From: Anaeramoeba flamelloides
Taxonomy: Eukaryota; Metamonada; Anaeramoebidae
Direction of reading: 5' to 3'
NCBI GenBank assembly: GCA_027625915.1
Contig: JANTQA010000063.1
Location: 6,219,501-6,283,500 of the forward strand
DNA: 64,000 bases
Shown: positions 34,111 through 44,911 of the stretch, in pieces
Layout of the letters: every line of letters starts with the position of its first letter
How positions within the stretch are numbered: position 1 is the stretch's first letter
The notes under the pieces: model-generated
Told to the model about the DNA's origin: nothing
What the model saw: the letters and a program-made list of their open reading frames with translations, nothing else
The model's database searches: none
Translations under genes and position numbers: made by a program

Positions 34111-35303
34111 TTCTTTTAAAATAATTTTATAAAAAAAAAAATTTATAATTTTGTTCCTTAATTGAGATTTTTTTTCATTTTTTCTCTTGTTTTTTTAAAA
34201 GTATCTTATTCCAACAGATAAAAATCATTATTTTAGTGTTTTTTTTCTTTCCAATTGTAATAAACAACATTATAATTTTTGGACATTTCAAGTTTTTTGA
34301 ATTTTTTTTGACTTATTTTTGATTAAATTATTTACCAAGAGAGATTTACCTTACAGTTTAATAATGATAATATGAGAGAAATCAAAAAAGGTCAAAATAT
34401 TTACCCTCAAAAAAGGATGTTGTTGAAAAAGGTAATGTTCAAATTTATATTCAAATATAATAGTATTGATTCTTAACTTTTTAAATCCTTTTTGTTTAAA
34501 TTTGTATTTTTTCAAATATCTTCTGTCTCTTTTCCAGTTTACCAAAAGAAGAGACACTTTTCAATACATTCTGGGCTTTCTAATAGTTAAAAATTCAATT
34601 AAAGATAAGGGTAAAAATGTTTTGGTTTTGGTTTATGATTTTTGAGAGAAATTAATTTTGTTTTTGAAATTTCTTTTCATTTTTCTGCACTTTTACGACT
34701 TTTTATCAAAGTTATTAGATGTCTTTAAAATCAAGACCTCAATTTTAAAAAGTTTACTCTCTTATTTGGGCAGAACGAAAAAGTGTCACAATTTTGAAGA
34801 ATAATTAAAAATTTAAAAAAAAAAACTTGACTTGAATTTAGACTTTTTCATTTTGGAAAACTATTACTTTTTAATTGGATAAAATTTGTAAATCATCTCA
34901 GTTCTTATAGTCCAAACCGTTAACTAATTTTTTTTTAACATTTCCATTACCTTAATGATCAAACAGTAAAAAATGTTGAAAATTTTCTAATTATTTGAGG
35001 AAAAATGGAATACTTTTAAAAAAGAAAATGAAAAATAGTTTTCTACTTTCAACCCCATTATCAGAAATAACAGGAAACAAAATGAGAAAAAATGTTGTGG
35101 TTTGACTTTACTCAAATGTTTAGAAACAAACTGCGAACTATTTAAATTTTGATTGAATGATAAATTATTTTTTTGAAAAACATTAAACCACTGACAGAAG
35201 ATTCTGAATTTTTGTCAACCAAAGAACAACAAACGGTTTTAGTTGAAAAAACCAATTCCTTATCTAGAAGAGTAATTTTTTTTATCGGTTGTAGTTTTCC
35301 TTA
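34111..35303. other. Intergenic DNA
   Basis: No supported gene. A 68-codon minus frame at 34351-34557 is stop-free but A+T-driven. No repeat border seen. Confidence 0.35.
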
Positions 35304-35766
35304 CTAATGAGAGAAAAATGTTGGACACAGAAAAATGGTTGGACACCATTTTTAATTGGGAACATTAGTAAAAATTTCAAATCAAATCCTATTGATAACT
35401 AAGTGAATTTTTGATACAAATCCAGGATTAAAGGTGTTACAAGTTCATTAATCTGTGGTTTGTGTAGAATACTTATTTGAATGGTTGATAACTAAAGTAG
35501 ATCAGGTTATTGTAACCAAAATCCTTGTTGTAGTAAAGTTTACTATTAATTCTGAAAATGGTAATTTTTAAACTTGTTTTAGACTATAAGAGAGATAAGG
35601 TTTTGAAAAAGTAGAATTACACTAATCCTTATTCTAATAAGTAGATTATTGTTATTTTCTTTAGTTATTTCACAAACGATTGAAATTAAAAATCATTTTC
35701 GGTAATGTTCCCAATTAAAATTGCTGTCCAACTATTTTTCTCTGTACAACATTTTTCTCTCAACAG
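35304..35766 (-). mobile_element. TIR element family E, copy E2
   Basis: A 463-bp copy in the opposite orientation to E1 (6167-6615), with ~65-bp inverted arms (GAGAAAAATGTTGGACA and AATTGGGAACATTA on both sides). No coding frame. Confidence 0.6.
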
Positions 35767-36538
35767 TTATTTGTATTCTTGATCACCAAAAACTTTGAAA
35801 TTCTGTGTGCATTGTTTTTTTCATAATATGTCTATAACATCAAAAGTGTAAACTAAACAAACAAGTATTTTTGTTGTAAAAGATAGTTGGAAATATTTTG
35901 TCAAAAAGGATGAATTTGGTCTAGCAATCAAAATCCTCAAGTATTTGTACATTACTTTTTTTAAACGTGAAACGGTTTCTTCTTTTTGAAAAATCCGTAT
36001 TGACAAAAATGGAAAGAACCATACAAATACAAAAAAAATCAATACTCAGTACTTTTTAATCCTCTACTTCATCAGAATTTTTAATTTTAAGAAATGAAAA
36101 TTTTGTTGATCATTTTAGAAATTTTTGATATGATAAAACGATTATGTCTTAAATTGGTTGCAAAAACTTTGCTTGTTTGTGAAATCGAGAAGCATTTCTC
36201 TAGAGTAATCCTGAAAAAAAATTTTAATTTCCCTTTTAATCTTGCATTCAATTGAATTCTTTTTTATGAGCGCTCTATTGAAATTCAACCAAATCGTAAA
36301 AGGTTGAAAAAAAAAATTGTAAATTTATCTTTAAAAAGTTTGTTGATGGAAAACAAAATAGCAAATGTTTGAAAAGGGACAATCCATTTGAAAGAGTCGA
36401 ATTTTTTCATTTTTATTTATTTTCTATTTAAAAATTTCCCTTCAATTCTATTTTTTTTTCTTTTCAAAATCAAAAAAAAAATTGGATCTTTAAAACCATA
36501 TTTCTCAACACTTAGCTTTGGACAGAACTAAAAAAAAC
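35767..36538. other. Intergenic DNA upstream of the 36.5-kb gene
   Basis: A 73-codon minus frame at 35821-36042 has some protein-like sequence (VSRLKKVMYKYLRILIARPN) but no domain. The last ~200 bases are T-rich and presumably promoter/leader. Confidence 0.3.
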
Positions 36539-37267
36539 ATGAGTAGAGTATTTTTAAAAACAATTTCAACACCTGTCGAGATACCTTCCTTTGCCAAAAA
36601 AAAAAAAAGAAAGTTCATACGACCAGTTCGATGCAAAAGTGATCTAACTTCGGTTCGCCCCTACAGTGGGCTTGTAGTTCCTGAGCCAATTAAAATAAGG
36701 ACAAGACGGTAATTATTGTTTTTTTTTTGTCTTTTTTTTACAATTTTCGAGTGAACGGCTTTCTTTTTTTTTTTTTTTTTGATCTTTCTTTTTCTTTGAA
36801 GATCAGTATTTAAACTCAAGAAGTTACAGATACTCATTAGGTTATTAATTTTTGAATTGGCAAAAATTTCCTCATTAAAAAAGTTTTATTTTTTTTGATT
36901 GTTAATTATTTTCCATACTTTATGTTATTAAATAAAATTAAAAGCCCACCTTCAATAAAATGGAACTATGAAAAATTTTCACTTGAAATTGACGATATAA
37001 TGTCCTCAAATCGAAAAAATAATATTTTCTTCCCTTCTTTTCAGAAGGCAAAAAAAAAAAAAAAAAAAAAATTGAAAAGGAAATTAAAAAAGAAAAAGTC
37101 TTCGAAAGACAAGAACAAAGGCAATAACAAAAACAAAGGCAACGATAAAACAAATCTAATTTTTAAAGAGATAGATCATGATAATTTAAATGAAATAAAC
37201 AAACAAGAATATTCGCAAAAACAAAAAGAAAAATATTCACAAAAACAAAAACAAAAAGAAAAAGAAA

Positions 37268-37340
<73 letters not shown>

Positions 37341-37671
37341 ACAAAAAGAAAAAGAAAAACAACAAAACAACCAAAACTATTACGATTTTATCGAAACCGA
37401 ATCCTCAACTTCAAATTTTTTAAACAACCACCCGGTTTTTAGCAATGAAACTCTCAGCATTTTACAATCTGAATTCGAACTAGAAATGGACTTAGATCTG
37501 GAAGAAAGCATTCAACCACTGGAGGACGAGGACGATGAAGACGACAATGACAATAACAACGAAAACTTTTTTTTTGATAACCTCCCCTTTTCGCCTCCAA
37601 ATCGAACAAAATGTCCACTTGTGATGGACAACAACTTTTTAAAAATTGGCCAACAAATTGACCAGAAATGA
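36539..37671 (+). CDS. Low-complexity protein of unknown function
   Basis: Exon 1 (36539-36708) starts at the first ATG (MSRVFLKTISTPVEIPSFAK). It runs to a GTAATT donor directly after a run of basic residues (IKIRTR). Exon 2 (36945-37671) follows an AAAAG acceptor and opens with PPSIKWNYEKFSLEIDDIMS. Phases agree across the 236-nt intron (298 aa, stop TGA). Order of parts: basic N-terminal ~57 residues; a short conserved-looking segment; a poly-Lys region; long KE and NE repeats (about 37255-37340); an acidic stretch (EDEDDEDDNDNNN); and a tail FFFDNLPFSPPNRTKCPLV. It is probably mostly disordered, and its basic and acidic blocks would suit a nuclear protein. I recognise no family. The splice is inferred from phase and borders only. 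Confidence 0.6.
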
Positions 37672-37788
37672 TTGGAAAACGAATTCTTCTTTTCTTCTAT
37701 TGATTTCATTTCATTGAATTTAATAAATTAATGAATAAATGAAGAAATGTTTAAATGATGGTATCAATAACGAATCATCTAATTAATT

Positions 37789-37820
37789 AATTAATGAATG
37801 AATGAATGAATGAATGAATA
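37789..37820. repeat. (AATG)n microsatellite
   Basis: About seven AATG units about 120 bp downstream of the stop codon of the preceding gene. Confidence 0.7.
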
Positions 37821-38127
37821 CATTGATTCATTAATTGACCAATCGGCGATCAACGAGCTTGTTTTGGTTTGTTTTATAAACACAAATCTATAAAATTAAG
37901 AAAATACTCTTTGTTTCTTATTGAAATAGAGAATTTTTAATGTATGACAATAATAATTTTATTACTTTAAAACAATTTTTTTTCTTAAATTTTTTTACTT
38001 TACGGGCTATCTGAATTTCTTAGTAAGTGGACCTTACTTTTATGTTCAACAACATTTTTGTTGACTTAAAAGAATTTTGAGACAATAAATGGTGTTAATA
38101 TTTAAAATTGTGTTTTTTTTTCCAAGA

Positions 38128-39883
38128 TAAACCCCATTCCAAAAATTTAAACACACCCAAAATCACAAATAGGCAAAGAACAAAAAAAAACCCAATTTAT
38201 TAGAGGTTTTAATGATAACATATATTATCATGATATTAACAAAAAAATCACGATAGTATTAAAAAATCGCGATTAGTTCAACTTTATCATGATATTCAAC
38301 ATTATCGCGAAAAAATGAAAAATTATTATTTTGATTTTTCCTTAAAATAATCTCTAGACTTTTACAAAGCCTTGAAACTTTTACAACACTAACCCCTTTA
38401 ATAAATTTTTGAAAGTGTTTGTCAGTGTTGTGAACTGTCTTCAAGTGTTTGAAAGTTTTGAAAGACAGAAAACTTTTTTAAAGGCCATGAGTTTAGTTTG
38501 ATATGGAAAAAAATTACTTTCTTTTCATTTTTTTTTTAACAAAATATAAAATTGCAAACAAAGTTTCTGATCAAACTAATAACTACCCATTTCAACAATA
38601 CACTTGAATATAAGATAGAGGTGTTTTCTTACAATCGAGTTGTTACATTCACAATTTTATATAGCCAAAAAGAATAAAGAATAATTTTCCTTCTTATGGT
38701 GATCAGTCAAACAATAACCTCTAAGCTCTAATTGTGTTTTCTGTTCAATACAAAGATGCTCAAAGAAGAAAAAGAACAAGAAGAAAAGTCGATAAAAAAT
38801 CTTAATAATAGGTGATCATATGGCAAGGATGTTGTGAAAGCTTTTGAAAAGTTTACCAACCCCTTTTAGCTTTCGGAGAATATTGAAAATGTTTTAACCC
38901 AAGAAAACATTCTTTAAAGAACGGATAAAGGGTTGGTTGTTTTAGAAGATCTATTTATTCAAATCAATTTACAACACCACGATTAACCGAAAAAATATTT
39001 ATTTCTCTTTAGTTCTTATTGTTGTTGATCTTAAAGGATCTATAGGTTTGTCAACCAAATAAAATGAAAACACAATAAAACTCTTGGCTCTGATACTTGA
39101 TCCAATCAAGTATCTTTTTTGTTAGTTTTTCAAAGAATGACTTTTTTTCAAGGATCTGTTTTTTGATCAAAAAAAAAAATTTCGTTGTAAAAATATTTCT
39201 CAATTAACTCAAAAACCCATCAACTATTATATCGCGATTACTTTTTAAACACGGTATTTTGGCTTTTATCGCGATTTTATAGAATTATCACGATTTGTTC
39301 TATTATCGCGTTTTTCTGATATCTCGATTTTCTGATATTATCGTGATTTGAAAGAAATTATCGCGATTTTTGTAACTTTATCGTGAATATTAGCATGTTA
39401 TCATCAAAACCTCTATTGTATTTTTCCAAACCTAATATAAAACCACACTTAAGTTACACAGTATTAATGTTTTAATAAGTAACCACTTTAATCCAAATAA
39501 AAGAAAAAAATATAAAACGAAAAAATAAAAACCAGTGTGTTCAGAATAATGAAACGAGCTGAACAAAAAATGTATTGGTAAATTTGTTGAAATTTCACCA
39601 ACAATTGTTGATCGATCAAACGATAAGATACCATCTACCAATGGTATGTGGTTTTCCTAATTTAACAAACTCAACACTTAACCTTCTATCATCCATTCAA
39701 AAAAAATTTCCAGATTTAAGGAAACAGATTATGTAACTTCAAAAAAGGAAATGAAAAAACAACAAAAAAACAAAAAATGAAATAGTTTGTAAAATTAAAA
39801 TTCTTTCCAAATTGAATTTAAACTACAGTATTGTTATTCTTTCAACTGTTTAAACTGTGTCTAAATTTTTCGAATATAGTTTA
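38128..39883 (+). mobile_element. Family B element, copy B4, split by insert D
   Basis: The left end TAAACCCCATTCC and right end CGAATATAGTTTA bracket family B sequence. It is interrupted after CCCAATTTATTA at 38202 and resumes at 39414 with TATTGTATTTTTCC, the expected family B continuation. Combined family B length is about 545 bp. Confidence 0.7.
38203..39413. mobile_element. TA-flanked TIR element D with iterated arm motifs, nested in B4
   Basis: The 1211-bp insert begins GAGGTTTTAATGATAACAT and ends with its inverse, with one mismatch over 19 bp. TA lies on both sides. The right arm (39230-39400) carries about eight units of TATCGCGATTTT or one-base variants spaced about 20-25 bp; the left arm has about four. 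Such iterated subterminal sites are usual transposase-binding sites. No transposase frame; the centre (38340-39170) is featureless. Confidence 0.7.
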
Positions 39884-40461
39884 TCTAATAAAGTGAAGGA
39901 TTATTCATATTTAATCGTCAATATATACACTTTTCATATGTTTAAACATATTTATTAGCTTAAAAGAATATTGAATAATAAGATTTGTTTAAATTTCAAA
40001 ATTTAGGTTTGTTTTTTTCAAAATTTTTCAGTTGTCTGGTAAAAAACATTTTCACAATCCAAATTCAAAAAATTACCTTGAAAAGATTCCAACAATTTAA
40101 TTTTCATTACAAAATGTTTACCCAAATTCTTTTGAAGTATTATAGAGTTTAGGTTGAGATTACGTATAAACTTGGGAATACAGTGTGGAATAAGAAAAGT
40201 AAGGGGTCAACAATAAGTAATTTAATTTTAACTTTTTTTTTTTTTTTTGAAATTTCAAAAAATTTTTATATCAATAGATGTTTTTTTTTTAATTTTTTTA
40301 TAAAAAAAAAACTAAACATTTTATAATTATTGGATTTTCTGTGAAAAGGGAATCTTTTAAACCATTGTTTATATACCCAACATTTTGTTTTAATCCCCAT
40401 AGAACCTAAATTTTGATTTTTCTTTAACATACAATAATTAAAAAAAACAGATTCAATATCT

Positions 40462-41082
40462 TTACTTTCCTTGAGTTGATAAATTTTTAAAAAGATTTGA
40501 CTGACAAATATAAGTAATTATCACCATGATAGAATTTACAAATTGTGTCATATGTAACAAATAATGAAAGAATGCCCATAAAAATTTAATCTTCTTTTCA
40601 TTAGTACTGATGTAATACGGTTTTGAAACGCTATTTATAAGCAATTTTTATTTACTTGAGAATATTTGATACAGAATAAAAAAACATATAGCATTTCTGA
40701 ATTGGCGTGAATCATTCATATGTTTGTTTACATAATTTTGAAAATAAAAATTTCACAAATTAAATAGATGTAACAATTTTTTGATTTTTTACTGATTAGG
40801 CGCTATTTAGACAATTATAATTAAAAATTTTTTTGCAGTAATAATATTACTTTTTTGGCAATTCATTGTCAAAAACGGACTTGCAAAATTAGTAACAGTT
40901 TGAGGTGTGAATTCACAAAACAACTTGGTTGTTAAAATAATATGACTGATTTTGTTGATTACTGATTCTACTTTCAGGGGTGTATTTGAAAAATTTAAAA
41001 TTTTATTAACTATTTTCATTTTGAAGAATTTCTTCACATCTTTATTCAGTTTGATCATATTTTTGGTAAATGGACCTATCAA
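40462..41082 (-). pseudogene. Coding-like remnant or unrecognised exons, minus strand
   Basis: After a TTTTTGATAG acceptor-like site the minus strand reads a stop-free 91-codon frame (41082-40807; GPFTKNMIKLNKDVKKFFK, later FCEFTPQTVTNFASPFLTMN). Further on, at 40644-40462, is a 60-codon frame (SVSKPYYISTNEKKIKFLW then AFFHYLLHMTQFV) faintly like the RhoGAP helix P.N...LKFLL.FLH. The resemblance is weak. Either exons of a divergent gene or a decayed one; the two frames were not joined. Confidence 0.3.
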
Positions 41083-41512
41083 AAAAAGGAATAAAAAAAA
41101 GAATAAATGATTAAATTTGTTAATTTTTTATAATCACCAACGATATAATAAATTAATATTTATATTTTTCCATTTTGTGAATCCACATTTCAAAATGTTA
41201 CCATTTTTTTGAAAAATAATATTTGTTTGAAAAATTAAAATAGAAACCTTGTAGAATAAAACAACTACAATCAAAGAGAAAGAAATATATTGAATATAAT
41301 AATTAGGATATTGAAAATATCTTTTTCAATTAACAATTAAGTTTACAAAAATATAAATAATTTAAAAAAAAATCAAATTTACAAAAAATCACAAATTAAT
41401 TGGAAATATTGTAATGTCTAATAAAATATTGATTATTATCAATATATTCTGATAAAAAATTCTAGTTTATGTAATAAAATATTTCCAAATGAAAGTTTCC
41501 AATTTTAATAAA

Positions 41513-41705
41513 GAAATAATTCCACCTTTAAGTTACAAACCTTCAACTAGATTTAAGGTAGATGAACAATTCCAAATTAAAGCATAAAATCTAGATTCAA
41601 GGGGATTAATTTGAGTTTTTAAAAAATCGGGAAATTGATCCTTTAATTTTGGATTTTTTTGATTAAATATTGATGAAAGTTTGTGTTTAAAAAGTAGAAC
41701 TGGGT
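41513..41705. mobile_element. MITE family A, copy A6 (heavily diverged)
   Basis: Arms CCACCTTTAAGTTACAAAC and the inverse side near 41680-41705 are recognisable, but ends and flanks are eroded. Confidence 0.45.
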
Positions 41706-41859
41706 ATATTAATTTTTTTTTTGAAAAAAAGGGTTGAATGGATATTTAAAATAAAAATTCTATTTGAAAAATTTCAAAATTGAAATCATTTTTTTACATT
41801 TTAGTTGTTTTTTTCAATTATTTTAAATACTTTATTATTTTGTAATTTTTTTTATTATT

Positions 41860-42300
41860 GTAAGTTCTATAACCACTTGGTAAAAAGGTGCCATAAGAAT
41901 GTTAGTGAACACATGTAAATGTACTGTTTAATATCTTATTGACCCATATTGTACAGTCAGTTCCGCTTTTAAGACACAAACTTTCAACGATATTTAAGGC
42001 ACAAAAAAATCTCAAATTAAGGCACAAAATTTGTAATTTTATATTTTACAATTTATTTTACTAGAATCGGAATTTTGTACCTTAATTTGAGATTTTTATT
42101 GTGCCTTAAATTTCGTTGAAAGTTTGTGCCTTAAAAGTGGAACTGACTGTAATTTGATTTGGATCTTCAACAGAAGATCAAAATGAACCTTTTAATTTTT
42201 TTAAATTTTTCCCGAATAACATTATTTTATCAATTTTTATCAGAAAATCTAGTGATATTATTTTTTTTTTCATAAAGATATCAACATTTTTGATGTTTTT
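41860..42300 (+). pseudogene. Degenerate coding repeat R8, copy 2, interrupted by MITE A7
   Basis: Peptide traces HLVKRCHKNVSEHM before, and STEDQNEPFNFFKFFPNN after, the MITE at 41954-42149 match the copy at 59280-59560, where the two parts are contiguous. Broken. Family unknown. Confidence 0.45.
41954..42149. mobile_element. MITE family A, copy A7, inserted in R8
   Basis: A 196-bp copy with TA flanks, beginning CAGTCAGTTCCGCTTTTAAG and ending with the inverse. Well preserved, so younger than the R8 copy it interrupts. Confidence 0.8.
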
Positions 42301-42477
42301 TTTTCAATTTATTTTTAATATTCCCTTTGAAATAAATTCTATAAAATAATTGAATTTTATAATTTTTTTTGGTTTTCCTTTTTCAAAAATAAATTTTATT
42401 TTAAAGTAGATACCTTTTCTTCAACTTTTATGAAAAAATAAAGTTAGATATTAATGATAATATCTCAAAATAAACTA

Positions 42478-43090
42478 GATTTCAAAAATTTTGACTCATT
42501 TTATAATGTTAATGGAAGTTGTTTTGATTGTTTATTCCATATTCTTTTTTAAAAAATATTTTCAAATTTTTGGATCAGAATCATTTTTTCTAATTTTGTA
42601 AATTTTTATATTGCTATTTCAAATTTTTGTTTTTTTTTTTTTTGGTAATTTTTTTTTTCTTTTTGTTTTTTTTTTTCTTTTGGAGAAATTTTTTTTTGCT
42701 CAAGATCAGGAAGAAAAAAAAATGATCTTCGAAAAGACAAATAATCATAATGAAAATCGAGATCATCCAATAACTTATAAAATTCAGTTAATAATTAGCA
42801 AAATATTTTTGTTGTTCAACTTTTTTTCATTGAAAGTTCAGTAATAAAAAATCCTCTCTACTCATTTCAAAAATTATGACTCACTTTTTATTAAGTTTTT
42901 GGTTTTATTTTTTTTTCTAATTTTTAGAATATCAGGTTTTTATAATTTTAGAATGACTTAAATATGAATTATAAATCAGATTTAATCATTGGTTGTAATC
43001 GAATACGAAATGATATTTATTTTTTTTTCAATTTATTATTTCAAGTGTTAGACAATTTTTGTAATGTGGTTTATTATTAGGTTTTAAATT
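42478..43090 (+). repeat. Dispersed repeat R7, copy 2
   Basis: Uninterrupted version of the repeat at 32345; shares GATCTTCGAAAAGACAAATA and TTGAAAGTTCAGTAATAAAA. No gene. Confidence 0.5.
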
Positions 43091-43919
43091 TTTATTGAAT
43101 ATATTTATCTCGTTTTAATTCAATAATGTTACAAAATATATCCGAATAAATTAAAAAATCAAAAATTAACTTTTTTGTTACTTTTCCAATCTTTGAAATA
43201 TATTATTTGTTGAATTTTAATTAATCATTAAAGTTGTATTAATTATTTATTTAAACATGTTTCAAAGTAATTATCGTCTTTATTTCAATACCTAATCTAT
43301 TTTTAAAAAATGTGTAATTATTTGGAATTGTGAGATTCTATTTGATAAGATTAAATTGCAAATCATGATATTGATCTTCATATCAGTGTTAAAAATTAAT
43401 TTGAATTTCTTACTTTAGAACTTTTTAAGTAATTTTAACATATATTTTAGAATTAGAAAAATCATTATTTGATCAAAACAAAGATCTTTAAAAAAAAACA
43501 AACCAATTATTTTGAAAAATGATATCAAAAGAAAGAAATTCATCCGGTGATTAGATCAAAATATAATCTTCTTTTGCTTTGAGAGTTTGTTTTAAAAGTT
43601 TGTTGAACATTTGTACAGACTACAATTATCAATTAAAGAATAATCCTTGACTCTCAACCTATTATCATATTAAATAATAGATTTACTTAACAATAAAAAT
43701 ATATAGGATAATAGATATAATTAAGTGCAATTTATATTTTTATTCTCTTTGGTTAAAACAATCGGCTTGGCACAACCATTTTTTTGTAAACATCAGTTTA
43801 GATTGAAATTCTTTCTCAAAAAGGTTTAATATAAAATGATCGATGTTTAGATTGTTAATCATTTCTCTTTTTTTTTTTATTTCAAAATATTGATATTCCT
43901 TTGAAATTTGAGAGTATGT
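43091..43919. other. A+T-rich intergenic DNA
   Basis: No gene or repeat supported. Confidence 0.4.
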
Positions 43920-44600
43920 TCAATTAGAGAAAGAGAAGTAATCACAGAAGTCATGAATTTCATTTTTTTCTTCATTTTCAGTAGTATCTGAAAAATATTT
44001 TTTTTTATTTTCATTGTTTGTTATGTTGCTTTTTGAGTATTGAAAGTGCCTTTTCAAAAACAATTTAAAAAATTTTTTTTCCAACTTAAAATAAAAATGC
44101 CACAATAGAATGTTGAGATAGGAATAAAAAGTAAACTGTGTACCATTTCCAAAGGTAGATCATGATAATTTAACTTCACATTCTATTGTGCCATTTATTT
44201 GGCGTTAGAAAAAAAATTCAAAGTCATTATTTTTCAATAAGTACTTGAAATTCTAAAAAGCAACGAGACATAACTGTAAGTCAAAAATGTTGATTTTAGG
44301 AGACTTCCTGGAAAATTTTCAAAAGTGAAAATTTTGGCTTTGTGTTGATACTGCTTTGTATTACAATTAAAATTTATGTTATTATTTTTTGCACCTCCGT
44401 TATTTTTATTAAAGAAAGAAACTTTACAACATTTTTTTTCTAATTTTGTTAAAAAGGCGAATGGATTAGTTTGGTGCTGTTTCTTTCAAACAACAGATTT
44501 AACTTTTTCAAAGACAATAAATTTAAAGTTCTTTTTTCTCTCACTTTTGAATGAAACTTTGGAGATTTTTCAAAGTGCAATTCCCTTTATTTGTGCTTTA
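43920..44600 (-). pseudogene. Decayed coding remnant with MITE F2 inside
   Basis: The minus strand reads FSDTTENEEKNEIHDFCDYF at about 43985-43926, and farther upstream LLSLKKLNLLFERNSTKLIH then SPF near 44540-44460. The latter is faintly like the end of a protein kinase domain (LLERNP...HPFF). MITE F2 lies between. Weak; the plus strand also has a 75-codon frame here, so strand assignment is uncertain. Confidence 0.2.
44098..44193. mobile_element. Small palindromic MITE family F, copy F2
   Basis: About 96 bp with ends TGCCACAATAGAATGTTGAG and the inverse ACATTCTATTGTGCCA; pairs with F1 at 16896. Confidence 0.6.
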
Positions 44601-44911
44601 TAAAAATAAATTATGACGAGATATTTGTTAAAACCTCAATAACCAAAACAAAAGTAAGAGTCCTCTGATAGTAGTTTTTAGAAAACCCTTCCTTGTCACT
44701 CATCAATAAAAAAATAATTTTAAATTCAAAAGCAGAAATGAGGTAACTTTAACAAAAAAAGAGAAATGTTTTGAACAAATAAATTTCCGAATTATTGGAC
44801 AAATGAGTAAAGAAAAAAATATCCAAAGAGGATTATTTATTTTTTCAAAATCGCTTTTTAATCACTTTTTGCCTATTTGAAGTTGAAAAACAAAATACAA
44901 ATTCTTGTAAA

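Noticed and set aside
36895-36944. TTG-started N-terminal extension of the 36.9-37.7 kb frame
   Set aside because: An AAAAG acceptor at 36944 joins exon 1 in phase; the upstream residues are hydrophobic translation of T-rich intron DNA.
37176-37370. Minus-strand 64-codon frame rich in Phe/Ser/Cys opposite the KE/NE repeats
   Set aside because: It is the antisense reading of the low-complexity plus-strand gene and has no independent signal.
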